DNA from: Himantopus leucocephalus
Lineage: Eukaryota; Chordata; Aves; Charadriiformes; Recurvirostridae
Reading direction: 5' to 3'
NCBI GenBank assembly: GCA_003993805.1
Contig: RSEF01000026.1
Location: 4,667,778 to 4,731,777 of the forward strand
DNA: 64,000 nucleotides
Each line of letters starts with the position of its first letter. Position 1 is the stretch's first letter. Shown one piece after another: positions 24,401 to 38,325 of the stretch. The translations under genes were made by a program, and so were the position numbers. Under the pieces are notes generated by a model. It was not told the DNA's origin, searched no databases, and was given only the letters and a program-made list of their open reading frames with translations.

Positions 24401-27400
24401 GTTTGATTTGTATGGCTGACTTTCACGGATGTGCTTTCACTTTATAGTATTGCAAGTCTACTGACAATGCCACAGAACGTCTTCACAGTATCCCTGGGAT
24501 GGTGTGAAAGTGGGCCTGAAAAGCATAGCTGTTCCTGTTTTCAAGACTTGACCCTGATTTGGCCAAAAAAAAAAAGGGGTTTTTTCCCCAAGTTTCTCCC
24601 TCTTTCTGCTAGTCCGCTGGAATTACTATTATTTATGTAGATCTGTGCAGCACACAAAACTGTAATTCAGCCCATGCACATTTTTAACTTCTCCCTGTGC
24701 CAACATAGACTCATGGTTACTCGCAGCCTTCTGCTTTTCCTGAGTGCCTCTATCCCCATCTCACCTGCCTCTCACCACTACTTCACCTCATCCTCTGCAG
24801 TGTCCCACACCTCTACTACAGCTGTTTCACTATTTCTCCTTAAAGCTTTGTACTCCCCAGTCTGCCTGACCTCCCTGTGAATACTTGTGGTGCCACAGTA
24901 GCACACGAGGCGAGAAAGTCCAGGACACATAAAAGTGAGTCAGTTGGGAGCTTCACTTTGCTGCTGATAAAGGGTGACGGATTTTAATTTTGCAGACTGC
25001 AAGAAGATTTACCCAGCAATACAGAGGTGAAAATAACGGTGAAGACGAGACAATGACTGTATTATTGAAAGAAAAACCCAGTGCCTGAGTGTGAGAGTCC
25101 TACCAGGGGTTGACTCCATGCCTAGTTTTCCTCATAGCAAAACTGAAAAGCTGCGCCTTCATTCAGTTTTCAACTTACAATACTTCTCACACAGAGAACT
25201 ATGCCTTCTACTGCAGAACAACTTAACATACATAAGCACTCCCACACTGGTTCAGTCCAAAGGTAGTTCTGGCCTGGAGTTCTGTCTCCAGCGGTGTCCA
25301 GAAGATGTGTAGAAAACAAGTGCTAGAAACAAAGCAAGCAATTCACTCTTTGATATACCCTCCCAGTTTACTGCCTTTTTTAGTAGTAAAGACAAGTTGT
25401 AACATTGGCAGGAAGTCCCAGCTTTTCACACTTTCACCAGTTCTATTGTTGTTACACAATACAAAGCTCAGGTCCTGGAAGACAAGTATGATATGAAATA
25501 CTTTCAGAGCATTGCTTTAAATGCAATCATTGGCACTTCTTTTCAGCCTTCCCCCAAAGCTTCTTTAAGATTTATCACTAAAGACAAGAAGATACTGGAC
25601 ACAGAGATGGTGCAGAGCAAGTCCATCCTTTGAGTCTTCTCGTGTCAGGGCAGGGTCCCTCCAACTGACACATTCTTTAAGCTATTTTAAAATGTCCCAC
25701 CCTCAATAGTCAAATACATCTCACTCCAAGTTTGATGTTAAGCCTATGTTCCTAATTTCAGAGCAGGACCTCCTACTACACCCTTTGTACCTCCCCCAGG
25801 CAGTACTGAAGGCACTACAGCTGAGCGCAGAAGCTAGGGTCATTCATAGCTAGACACTGACATTTCTCCTTTGTGCGTGTACACATACACATAGTGACAG
25901 AACACTTAGAAATGCAGGAGATAACCCTCATACTTTAACATAATATTCATATTCCGGTATCTAGTAAGAGAAAGGTGGTTTAAAAAATTATTAGTGATGG
26001 CTGCCTTAAAAAAATGGGCTCTCTCCAAAAGAGAGCAAACTAGCTTCTCTCAGCAACGTGGAGTGGTATTCCATAGGGTGGACTGGTGTTCAGTCTGAGA
26101 CACAATTCAGATGCCTGAAGAAAAACCGCAGTCATGGTCTGACCTTACTACTGTGAAAGCAGAAAGGCCTTGTCAACATCTGCAGAATTTGAACCAGCAG
26201 AAAAACTAGGAATCAGCCCGACAAAGTGATAGCATTGCTCTTTTCAGTCAATAAAAGCCACTGCAGAAAACAGACATTCTACACTTCACTGTTGTGAATC
26301 TGGCCTCTAGGTTTGGACGGTTTCTCTCGATCAGGTTATGCAAGCCTATGTGTCCCCCAAAAAAAACCCCACCAAAACCAATACATTTACAACATAATAC
26401 AGACTAACAAAGCTGGTGCTTTCAAGAGTTGATATATAAACAGTGAATAACAGTCCTGTTTTTAATTACTGCCATGCAACACTGCTAGGAACAGAGAACC
26501 ATGTTTTACAGCAGCTCCTAAGTGTCGTCCTCCTTAGGAATGCAGGGGAGTACTGGTCAGGGAGAATCCTGCAGATGGGACATTCTCAAAGACTGAATTC
26601 AACTGAAGGAAATTAGATCTTGAATGACTGGGAGGCAATCTGTGGTCCTCCCCAAAGTATGGCCTCTAGCATGGTAATTGAGCGATGGGAAAGCACAGGC
26701 AGCTAGAAAACTTTCACAGCGCCTAAGTGTTTGAAGAAATTTGCTGATATTGTAAAGCCTGTCCTGGCGCCAGAGCTTGGACAAATCCTAGATGAACTTT
26801 AAAGCAGGCATGTAATATCTGTTATCACAGAGTAATTGCTAACTTCACCAAATCAATTTTTTTACCTTAACTCCATAGCTTGGCAAAATTTTGCTAGTTA
26901 GGACTAGTCTCCTCTGTTGCGGCACAAATATTCTCTTAAAAACTTTCAGCAAAACTGGTGCCCCTGAGAAAGAAATTATAGGCAGTGTGTTTATAAAAAA
27001 AGAGGTGGGCCGAGCAAGCTGGACCTCTTATGACTGTGTTCAGACCAAAGAGCAGGAAAAGGTATTTAATGAAAAGCCTAATTTTACAGTTAAAGAAAAT
27101 TATATACCAGCAACTTAAATGCCGAAGTGCTTTTCCCACCTCCTCCACAAGATTTAAGCAATGAGGCAACCTTCCCTGATAGCACCGAGCTCTCCTCTTG
27201 CGGTCTACTTTACGGCAGAAGGTCAAGGGGCACCCTGAAACGTTTTAGGGCACACTGAAAAAAGAAGATACTTCTGTGGGAGAATTTTTGGGACAGTGCT
27301 CATAGTTCCTGTGATGTTGTGAAGCCACGTGCTATTCAGGGCCACTGAAGACCTTAAGAACCAGTACAACCTGCTGCCTTGTGGGGACTGCCTGTAGGCA

Positions 27401-30400
27401 GACTCTCATACACATTGTATGCAATGCGCCTGTGTCTCTCGTGAGACCTGCTGCTGCATATGAAGATTCACTGCTGCAAGCCTGAAAGAAGGAAAAATTC
27501 TGATGTGATCATATGTCATTTGCCCACTAACGTGGCAAAAAGGATCAGACTATAATACTCATCCCCTGTGGATATAAAATCTCTCAAGCGGCTGCCAACT
27601 CCCAAAGGTCATGAGCAAAGTATGGCTGTACTACCAAATTATTCTCATTATCTCAGCGCGCACTATGCACATGTGATGAAGCCAGACTTTGACAAGGAGA
27701 CATAGTTTTTATTAGAGCATGGTAGAAGAGGAGTAGAGAGCAGGAAGAGAAAGCATCAGGTCCGTTTCATAGATCAGAGCAGAGAGGAGTCAATTCTATG
27801 CCAGAGTGGGTACTCCCCTCTGCTCCCAAACCCTTTGCAGCAAGCAGAGGAGCCATGCTGGAAGCCACGGTTTCTCAGGGAATCTGCAAATCTGCCTTGC
27901 TACCCAGCAAGAGGGGGCACCTCCAGACCTCGCTTCATCCTGACATTGGGTGAGTGAGTCTTTAAGCAGCTGTTAGCTTCACTGACAGGGCTGATACCCC
28001 CCAAAAAAGGATACCGCTGTCAGACTGTGTGGATCTTGGCAAGATTAACACTAGCACAGTGTTAGCAGCATATAACCAGTCAAAAAAACCCCAACTCAAA
28101 ACAGGGGGAGCAGGCATTTTACTAGCTCTTGAAGTGCTCCTGTCATGGACATGAATATGAAAGGTACACCAGACCACGCGTGCGCCTTATAAAACTGCAT
28201 CAAAGGAGCTTTTGTCCATGGAGAGAGACCCCATACAAAAGTCCACAGCCAGTGAATTCTGACTGACAAACTCTTTAGGATTTTCAAGGAGAATTCAGAC
28301 TTCAACCCGGGTCTGGTTCAGCCAAGTGCAAAAAGCGTTTTGGGAAAAAACTTTGCAGCTACTAACCGGAGTATCTTAAAACCTTTTATCTTCTCACAGA
28401 CGAGCACGGAATAAGCATGTGAGTGCTGATTTTCAAAATCCATAGTTCCTTTAATATTTTAAATATCATATACACTCTCATTTGACCCTCACCGCCAAAC
28501 AATAGCGTTAATAAAAAAGGTATACCAACAGAAGTGCTGGCCTTGTCTGTTCCAGAAATATTGGTAGATAGATCTTTCCAAACAACTATCAGGCAAAATC
28601 CCTGCTGAGTCTAAAGAGTAATGCAAAGTTTTTCTCATAGCTCTGCTCTGTCTATATGTCCCTGCCATTAGAATTATATTCTCTCTCTGTAACTTGAACA
28701 ATCAACAGACATTTTGCTTTTGAGATGTTTTCATTTATAGTAAAATGGTTTCTTTCTACTGTGCACTATATAACAAAACAAAAGAGAAAGCAAAGATTAG
28801 TGCAAATCACTTCCAGAGTTCACCATAAATGAACAATTCTAATCACCACTTGGTTTGAATTGCAGTGTATTGGAAACGCATCATGTACAGATCAATTTTC
28901 CAACATACCCAAACTACATTCTGTATGTGTTATTGACTCAACTGTGAAGCCGTGTGGCAGAAACAGTTAAGAAAATATTTACAGGAGACTGAGTCCTACA
29001 GTAACTCAGTAATGAACTTCTTTGTCTGACCTATTTATTCATGACCCATAAGTGAGCTTCTGTTTTTTTCTAGTAACTTCTACCATACACATAATACTAT
29101 AAAGTAATGCTACACAAACTAATAAAGACAAAATAACCACTTAATTCCTGTATCAACTTTTGCATTTTTTGTAACTAACACAAGAAGATAATTTGCATTG
29201 TGATCATTCCTTCCAACATCTTGATTAACTTCTACTTAGCCAAACACAGGTAAGTTTCCTCTAGCTGAGTATTAAGGGAAAAGTTTAATATCTCTTTACA
29301 TTCAATTTAGCCTTAGAAAGGGAGCTCTCAAACAAGTTTACACAAGATAGCTATATTCTATTTTCTGGAAATTTTTAAAACTAGAAATGATAAATATTCT
29401 TTTAGGTAAAACAGACACTGTGTTACACTTTGAATGCCTCATCTGAGATGATTTAAACTTTTCCTGCGTTCACATCAAAGCACCTCCAGGACAGCTACGG
29501 AAAGCAGGTTATTTTTTAAACATCTTTTGTCGCGTAGAGACTTACTATTACAAGGAAGTATTGAGTTTAACTGTTCGCATACACATATGTAAATAAGTGT
29601 CTCTGAAGAAAATAAAACTTGTCAACCTCATCCCATCCCCCTGTACTTTTACAGGATCTCTGAAGACTTTGATGCTCTGTGGGCCCCTTTCTCAGTGACC
29701 CGACACCTCTCTAAAGTGCCAAGATTTTAGGAACAGCAGTTGTACTTACCAGTGTTTCTTCCAAACCCACAAAGATTTCAGAAATAAATGAGGACTTTCA
29801 TCATTTTGGGCAGCTCTTTTCATCGAAGAGTGTTGCTTCTAAACAGAAAAGCCACTTCTCAAAGGCCTTCCCTGAGACTTTCAGCAGCACAAAAGACACT
29901 GATGCCAGGGGGAATCCACCTACAGCCCTCAAGCCCTCTTACAGTCCTAAATATACCACATAAGCATAAGACACTTTTTTCATACATTGTGCCTCCTCCA
30001 TCTTCCAGCTGTCTTGGACAGAAGTGCTGACGCAAGAGGAAGAGGCTGTGACGATGCACAGTTGCTGTTGTGGGGCTTAGGGCAATGCCCGACTCAGCCC
30101 AGCCGTCAGGACAGACAGCCCTACAGTCAGGAGAGCACAAAACATTTTACCCGTAGTCCTCACTCTCAATAGTGCTGCTCTTCATTTTGGTCTGAGCACT
30201 TTTGTTTTCCTGAAATGAAATGTGTTAGCGCAGTCCATGGCAGAACTCAGCCACACACTGGATTGATTTACTCTTAGGGGAAACTGGAGATTTTAAGGAA
30301 GCTCATATAAGAGATCCATCATGGGAGACTTGAAATTATTGAAGTAGAGGCAGAGAAATAAGCGGATGTAAATCTGTAGAGAACCAGGATTCGTTAGGTC

Positions 30401-32117
30401 TGTGCTCACAGAACTTCTCTCTATGCAGCTGCTTCCCTGATTCCAGAGCACAACTTTTACTTAGCCCGACACGACCAGTCCCTCACCATGTATGCAGGGA
30501 CCTGCCAAAGCAAGAAAATCCTCCGCTCACGGAGGATAAAAGTTAAGCAACCATGCACGTAGTAAGACTTTTCTCTTTAAATCTGTGGTTCAGACCACTG
30601 CTAAAAGACACTGTGCAATGCTTTCAGCCACTTGCCTCGGAGTGTAGTGGTCCACCTGGGATGAGGAATTCTTCCGTGTGTTGCGCGTGTGCCTGCAGGG
30701 CCACACCTCCTCCGAAAGATAGAAACCGTGTTTGTTTGGGTTACATGGGAACATAAGAGCAGAGAATACAAACCAGTGCTTTATCCCAGGGATTGTCACA
30801 GCTGTCTGTCTGGCTTGTTTGTATCGGCCTGCTGGTACCAACTTCACAGGTACAAGAATAAGGTATGAGGAGGATTTCTTCAAGACAGAAATAAGTGCTT
30901 GTGATACAGATTAAGTATGAACACAGTATATTATAGATTACTGTGTCCAAATGAGCTTTTGTGACCACAGTTTTAAGAAAAAACAGGCAGCTCTTGCCAA
31001 GAAATCAATTGTAGAGATGCTAAACACAAGTGTGCACTAACTTGCAAGTAATGAAAAAAAGAAGCCCATCTTTTTATATCTCTGTTTTGATGCTGTTTGC
31101 TACAGTCACAATGGGCTATAATGCTCTTTCAAATTTTCCAGCACAAAGTCCTAATCTGAGGATATTCTAATGAAGCGAGACAAATGCTCAACACAAGAAT
31201 AGCCTGGCATTTCTGCAATGAAGTATGAAGCTAAGGCCAAATCCTGAGGTCAATTTTTACAGGCAAAACTTTCAGAAACTCTGATGTCTGGCTGTGTAAA
31301 TGAAGACATCACACTTTGGCCTGTGACTGCTATCATGTAAGGAAAGCATTTTTCTTTCAGAAAAACAAAGCAATCTGCGTAATCCTGGCAAATTGGGAAG
31401 GTAATTTTAGCATGTGCATCAAGCATTTTGTGCTGCAACTTCCTTATGGATATTTCAGGCAATTTTAAGTGCACACCACCTCCAAGAAACAGTCTAGCAC
31501 CGAAGCCACTGTTATCTTCGGCACTGTGGGGAAGAAAGTTAAGGTTTGTCTACTAGCTCTAATAAAATACGAAGATATGCTTGCTTCAGGTTCAGAAAGC
31601 AGCATATCCATGTGGCAAATAAGAAACATAATTTCAAAGCCACTTTGCCTTCTTGCTCTACGCCTTTACGTAGTACCTTCCACACATCCTTCCCTTCCCC
31701 AAAGGATTTTAAGGACAAGTCTCTCCATATGGCTGCCCTCTTCTGGATGGAATCAAAAAATGTTCGATAATTTCCACACAGATAAAATGCAGTAGGCTGC
31801 TTTTCAATGGAGGACAATTTAAATTTTTTCCTTATGTCTGTGTAATCACAAAGGTTACATTATGCCAGAATGAGAACTATGAAATTCTAAGGGGCTGCCT
31901 CATAATTCTCTACGTAGTTAGCCAACTTTTTTTAGAGTATTTAGCCAACTTGCTTTTTTTTTGGTATCTTACGAAATTTTTCACTTTTGCATTTCTTTCC
32001 TGTATTTATCAGTGCTTAAAACACACTGTTGTTTCCTCGTGAGGTACTTAATTCTCCTCCACAAACATAATGGAAAACGTTTCCATACCTCTTTGTTGCT
32101 TAAGGTAAGCATGTTAA
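21434..32117. other. Long unique non-coding stretch
   Basis: About 10.7 kb. No domain-bearing open frame was recognised; those at 22048-22428 (126 codons, plus), 26936-27226 (minus) and 31469-31795 (plus) have random-looking composition. Two short splice-bounded open segments, 24019-24097 plus and 29750-29838 minus, are discussed as weak exon candidates. A small GGGGTTTTTTCCCC hairpin after an A11 run lies near 24567-24592. GC is slightly higher near 27780-28000, 30000-30130 and 30640-30700 with no other gene signal. Confidence 0.5.
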
Positions 32118-32325
32118 ACACAGAATATTAAGGCTGGAAGGGTTCTTGTATAATCTTTTCCTTTGCTCCAAGTCAGGGTGAAATATTTCTTTGCTACTCT
32201 ACATCAGCGTTTGGCTGACCCCTGTTAAAGACACCTGATAACAGGGACCGCAAAATTTTTGCAGGGAACCCAGTCCACTGCTTCACTGGTTAACTATTGG
32301 TGTTCCTCTAGGTTTGTTTATAGAC
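32118..32325 (-). mobile_element. Old, divergent CR1 LINE fragment, minus strand
   Basis: The left end, ACAGAATATTAAGGCTGGAA, is the degraded complement of a CR1 3' end. The block from about 32205 (AGCGTTTGGCTGACCCCTGT) through CAGGGAACCCAGTCCACTGC and TTCACTGGTTAACTA matches, with many changes, the complement of the CR1 ORF2-terminal region as found in old amniote copies. Divergence is much higher than in the copy at 723-1163, implying an ancient insertion. No open frame survives. The right boundary is approximate. Confidence 0.7.
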
Positions 32326-35300
32326 GCACGACATGATTAAAGGGCTCTAGAGATGATTTTCAAAAGGACCCGTTCATCAGGGAGCTCGGAGTTTCTTTCT
32401 GTGAGCTCTCATCTTTAAATTGAGTGCAAGGATTAAGACGCAAAGTAGAAAGGCTGAAGACAAAACGTCCCTTAAAGAGGGTCTCAGTTCTTGACAGTGG
32501 AACCAGGAAGTTGGAGGGTTTTCTCAGTGTTATGTGTGTGCATAGTCATACAACCAGTGCACGCTTTGAAACTTTCACTGCACATCTGTGCATCACTGCG
32601 TGGCCTCGGCACCAGGCCAAAGGCTGAATTCCTACGAGTCCGTGCAGCTCCCGCACGTTTACAGCACTAGGACCCAGAGGGAGCTCAGTTTCTGTGAGTC
32701 AGTCTGTGAGCAGAGCCCCGAGAGCAGTGAATGAGGCTGGAAAGGCAGAGGGAATGTGAATGGCTCTGCTGGCCTGGGAGAGTGTCCGCCGACTGGGGTG
32801 CCACAGACTACGAAACAGCCTGGACAGCCCTCCGGACTCCCTGCGCCCCCCGCGCCCAGTGACTCTGCCCTGAGGTGAGTGACCCCACAACAGGCGCTTT
32901 TCACAACGCAACTAATGCGGCTGCTGCACCAGGCGTGGAAGTTTGGTATCTTCAAAATTAGCCAATGTGTTTTCACTGTACAGTGATTTTCACTCTCTCG
33001 AGTGCTCGTAGCTTAAAAATAGCGTTCGCAAGAAAAGCGTGGTCTAGTGAAACTGAAAATCGCATCTACAAATGCAGGTTAAAGTGCACACACATCTGGA
33101 AGGTGTTCATAAAGCATTTGTGTTTAAGCTTAAAGCTCAAAAAACACCTTTAGTAAGAATAGCTTAATCTTAGAGAAACGTAAGTAGTATTCTCATTCTT
33201 TTTATCCAGCTATATGAGAACTTTTCTCATTATGAGAAGTTTTATATGCATCGTACGGCAGTTACACCTATGTGAGACTTCTTTGCTGTCTTTGTTCTGA
33301 ATATTAAGGCTTAATTAACACTTTCTTTTTTTTTTTCCTGTGATAATTCTACTCTAGATACGAACTCCTTTCTTTATTAATATGATTAAATAGGAATTCT
33401 GGTAAATCAAAGCATGATTGGCCCAAGGCAGAAACCTTTTAGTTGTAGGCAGAGCAGTGGTTCACTACAGACTGTGTATCCTCTAGGATGTCCCCTTGGA
33501 AATGCTTACAAATGCCCCGCTGCCTGCCTGTTAGCCGCAGGATGAAATGGACCGTGTTTGTTGATTTATACCCCGTGCTAACAGTGTTTTACCTGATACA
33601 CTAGTCAGAGACAAAAATGGGGACCCCAGTCAGGGAGACAGAAGGAATCTGTGTGCTGAGAACAAAAAGTGTTTGTGCTTCAGTTGCTTTCTTCACTTTA
33701 AATTCTCCTTATATGCTCAAGAAGTTTTAGAAAAACAGCGAAAGTGAGCGTGCTTGTCAGGCTGGTTTTTCCAAGTTGTGACAACTTCGAAGTTGCATTG
33801 TAACTGTTAGACAGATAATTTATGGGTGTTTTCATGCATTAGAGTATCACAATAAAGTCTTTTGGGCACTTTTTTTGTGGGGCCAAAATAAAATGTGACA
33901 ATTATCTGCAGATAGCCAGAGAGGGAGTTAACTTGCCTGTACGTTCGTATTCTTTGCACTTTTGAGCTGTTTCAGATATTATGGAAAACAGGCTTCTTGA
34001 AATAACCCTGACAACAACCATTTCAGACATTTGTCTGAAACTCAGAAGGTTATAATATTTTCTGTACTTTCACAAAGAGGTTACAGTGATGGAATGAAGA
34101 AACAAATAAACAGGAGTGTTTACATGAGTATGATAAGAAAGATTTGGCCTTTAAATATATTTGTAATTATACATATATTAACAATTTTCTAACAAATCTC
34201 AGCAAAGTCTGGAGAGGAGCCCTCCTGATGGATCTGTGCAATACAGTAATAGTGATTTCACACCTCGATCAATCCCAGCCACTCACCCTAAAGGGATCTG
34301 TCAGTCTCACAATAAGGTAGTAAAGAAAGTAACTGTGGCTTTCTTTTTCTCATCCTCTTAGCTGCTAAGCAGTGTCCATTTTCTCAATCAAAAGCTTAAA
34401 TTATCTTTTCAGATGTCTTAAGTTCAGTGGAGAATTACAACGAGCACAAAGGATCATTCTAACCCATATGCTAGGTAAACAATTATTATGTAGAATAACT
34501 AGGCAGTCTATGTAATCACCATAAGATATTAATTTAAAAAATCAAGTCAGAAAAATACCTAAAATATGCATTCAAATTAGCATTTTCAAGTATAAAATGT
34601 CTTTCTTTAAAGGGATACCTAGAACAAAGGTCAGATAGAACATACTTAAAAACTAGGTTATTTCAATCAATACAGTAAGTCCCATAAATTCCCCTACTGC
34701 TCCATGACTTTGGCCATATAAAAATGTTCCTTTAAACAAAAATTCTGTTGATTGGTTTTCTGTTTCCTTATGAAATACTTTTAGGACTAACAGAATATGG
34801 ACTACATAGTAATTAGTATTAATTGAATTAAATTAAAGGCATGTGGAAAAAATATTGGTAATTTTAAGAAGTTAACATAATTCTGCCATTTTTTTTAGTC
34901 TATATTTTAAGAACAAACTCTGCTGATAAAAAATAAAGGGTTAATAAAAGTGGTGCTTTCACTCCAAAAGATTCAATATTCTAACACCAAAAGTCAATGC
35001 TGGATTCATGGGTTGAGAAATATTTGTCTGTCCTTCAAATCTCAGTCCAATAAAAGCTAGGGAAACTCAACTCCTTTCAACCTGGCAACGGTGACCTCTG
35101 CCGGCAACTGCCCTCTCATGAAAAGAAGTTTCAAGGGTTTATTCCGAAAGTGACCATGAACTAAAACATTTATTAGATCAGCTGACACAATTAGAGAAAT
35201 GTAAGATAACACCTCTTCCCACGAAACTTGCCTCATGGTAAAGAAAGTGAAAGGTACAATGTGAAATGTAACAATGCTACTACAACTCCATTTCTTTCCC

Positions 35301-35484
35301 TGTAAGAAGGAAGTTCTCCCTATGCTGAATTTGACTTGAACCCAGTCACAGAGGCCAATGTATTTAAGAGCATTTCTATGACAGAAGCATCTCCCGCTGT
35401 GGGATAGATGTCCTATGGGATGCGTGTGGCTTGTTCTTCTGACACAATGCCCTTTGTGCAGCTCTGCTGAATTCATTAAATATT

Positions 35485-35501
35485 TGTGTGTGTGTGTGTG
35501 T
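35485..35501. repeat. (TG)8 microsatellite
   Basis: Eight uninterrupted TG units; a short and probably only weakly polymorphic microsatellite. Confidence 0.9.
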
Positions 35502-38244
35502 ATTTATACCAAAAATCATGTGGCCAACAAAAGCAAAATCATTTTTGCCGTTGCCAAGAGATCGTAGTATCTATTAATGTGAATTATGTGCACTCTTATC
35601 TGCTCAGTTCCACTAATACTAAAGCTATGCAACTTAGTTGGTGGAAAGCAAATCTCAGACCCTCGATAAAAACCTATGCTGTCCCCACATCCTGAATATT
35701 GACTGAAGTTCTTGTCATCTTTTACATCTCAGAAAAAGAATAAAGTAAAACAAGAAAAGGTGCAGGATGATGAAAGGCCTGGAACATTTTCCATATTTAG
35801 AGAAACTACATAGATCACGATTTCTAAGTCTGGAAAAGACATGGCTGAGGTGGGGTGTAATGAAGATATTTATAGTCATCCTTAAAATGTTTTAAAGGAA
35901 ATGGCTGTTGTCTGCCTCCCAGTTCAAAAATCACGGAGCGGGAAATAAAACTAGCAGGCAGCAGGTTCAAAGCAAACAAAAGAAGGTGGTTCCTCTCTCC
36001 ATGCGTAACTGAGCTATGCAATTCCTCTCTGCAGGATACTGTAGTTAGCAGGGGTTCAGAAAGTCATCGGACATACTAAAAGCAAAGAGACTGCCTGTGG
36101 TTCAGGAAGTCTGTGATTCAAAAATGACTGCTGAGTAGGAGACTACACCAAGGAGATGATCACCATACGGTTGCCTTATTCATACACCACTCCCTGAACA
36201 TTATTAGCTACTGCAGGAGACAGAATACTGACCTGGATGAACTTCTGTTCTAGTACAGACGCCCCAACCAACCTTCTTCTCAGTGTTTTAGCCTGTCAAA
36301 TACTTGACCCACCCTAGCAACGAGAAAGGTGACTATGTAATATTTGCAATGGGCTGCTAGTTCGCTGGTGGAAGAATGGCGATTCTGGTAAAATGAAAAG
36401 GTAAAGATAACATACTTTACTTTTATTTTTCTTCAAGAATGTGTTCATGTAAGTTTAACGCTGAGATTTACAGCTATTCAGGCAAATCAATGTCCAAATA
36501 AATTATGACTGAGATACTGGAAAAGGGCTTATGAAAGTACATAACTGGTTGATCTTGTTAAATTCACTGAAATCTACTGCAAATGGGAAAATACAATTTT
36601 ATCTCATATATCTGTGGCCTGTTTATTTGCGGAGCTGACACCTTATTTGAAACTCATTACGGAACTCAAACCTTTTCTAACTGCTTTCACTAAAAATACT
36701 ATACGTACATCTAAGAAAAAGTAGTGTGGAAATACCACATCATTAATTGCACTGGCAATATACCTTTCACTCTGAGAACCGCATCACCTTGCAAAATGCA
36801 GCAGTCCAGAGAAGGACAATGCAAGCAGTGAAACCTGAATGCCAAGAACCGCTGGCATATCCCGAGGTTGAAAGGCGGAGACGTGAGACGTCAACCTGAC
36901 TCTGCTAACCTATCCCCAAGTGGAGCTGACTTGCTCTTGATGCGTTAAATGTGTTTTTCAGCCTGTAGCGTGCATAAAGAAACAGTACAGTTATACAGAT
37001 CTTCCTTTGCGTAAAAGTGGCGTTTTGTGCCCACAAATTTTGCTTCTCTGAGATTATTAAGTACTTGGAAATGAGTTATGATATAGTGGAACATTAACAC
37101 CTGGCACTTGTAAACAATTATGGGGACACAGGAGAAGGGATGAAATGAAATTTAATAAACACAAATGAAGATGTAAGACTCTGACTGCGTTGTCAGAGAG
37201 TTGGGAAGTCACCAAGGATATACAGAGTTGGCTGCGATTCACTAGTCAGCACACCTCTGAACGCTCAAATGAATGCTCCAAATGAAGCACACCCAAGTAC
37301 ACCACACTGCACAGTTCCTTTCATGTGTTTAGAAGAATGACAGACAGAAAAAGACAGTACTTGACTACCTTCAGACATAATGTCCGTGTGACTATATTCA
37401 TGTGAAGGACATTTAGATTACACCATTACTGTACAGCAAGAGAAGATATGAAAAGCGCTGCTTAATATTTTGAGCCTGCACACAGCTATTTAGATGAAAA
37501 TTGCTGCATGTATGTAGAAATCAGGCCCTACATATCTATACACACATGAACGAGACTTCTCTGGTATATTATCTAAATCCAAAATGAAAATGACTGCACG
37601 AGGTAGTATTAAATAACATACTTGACAGCTTAACTGGCAGGCCTCTGCAGCATCATTTGAATTTCCTGTGCCATTGTTCAATGAATGAAACACCTTTGAC
37701 TTTTCCGTATCTCGGAGGCAATGTTTATTTCCCAGTAAAGAGCCTTTCTTCTTTTTTTCCTAGGCTCTTGCATTTAAAACAATGCTTTGAGATTTTATGG
37801 CACAGTGGTTGACACTATCAGATGACCCAAATCAAGATCTATCAGACTTAGATTCTCTGTTGCTGGGATCAGTTTTATGACATGAACATGGCTTCCACAT
37901 TTCATAGTGGTATTCCCTGGAAGAAACTGTGAGATGGTGACAACGCGTAGCAAAAACCCTGAGGAATTGCCTGCCCTGGACCCTAAAGAACCCAAACCTT
38001 AACGCAGTCTTCCCGCAGTCTGACAGTCCCTAGAGATATTTTCTGAACACAACTCTGACCGCTGTCAGAAATCACACCTGCAGTAACCAGACCATTTGAT
38101 GTAGTTCAAGACTTGTTTTATTCAGGGATTTTCTAAAACTGAAGATTGAATACAGACCATTAAACTGATTCAAAAAAAAATCTTTCCCCAATTTGTGTTC
38201 CTGGCTCCAAAATCAAATTTCCTGTTCCCATAGGGTCCGTAACA

Positions 38245-38325
38245 ATGTGCTAACAAAAGACCAGATTCTGCTCCCATTGACTTGTTACGTATCAAAACTC
38301 CCATTGATTTCAGTGGAAAAAGACT
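38245..38325 (+). repeat. Possible ancient amniote repeat
   Basis: The decamer CTCCCATTGA occurs at 38271-38280 and again at 38298-38307, in the contexts CAGATTCTGCTCCCATTGAC and CTCCCATTGATTTCAGTGG. Phrases of this kind (CAGATTCTG followed by CCATTGA-TTCA-TGG) recur as old interspersed repeats in turtles, crocodilians and birds. I recall the pattern but not a reliable family name. No coding capacity; boundaries are approximate. Confidence 0.3.

Noticed and set aside
29200..29262. Strong CACAG/GTAAGT donor
   Set aside because: The upstream open segment has no usable acceptor; the branch-point-like TAACTAAC is too close to the only AG.
35057..35476. 139-codon open frame, minus strand
   Set aside because: No family resemblance, His/Phe/Ser-rich mixed composition, no splice context or poly(A) signal. 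Treated as a chance frame.
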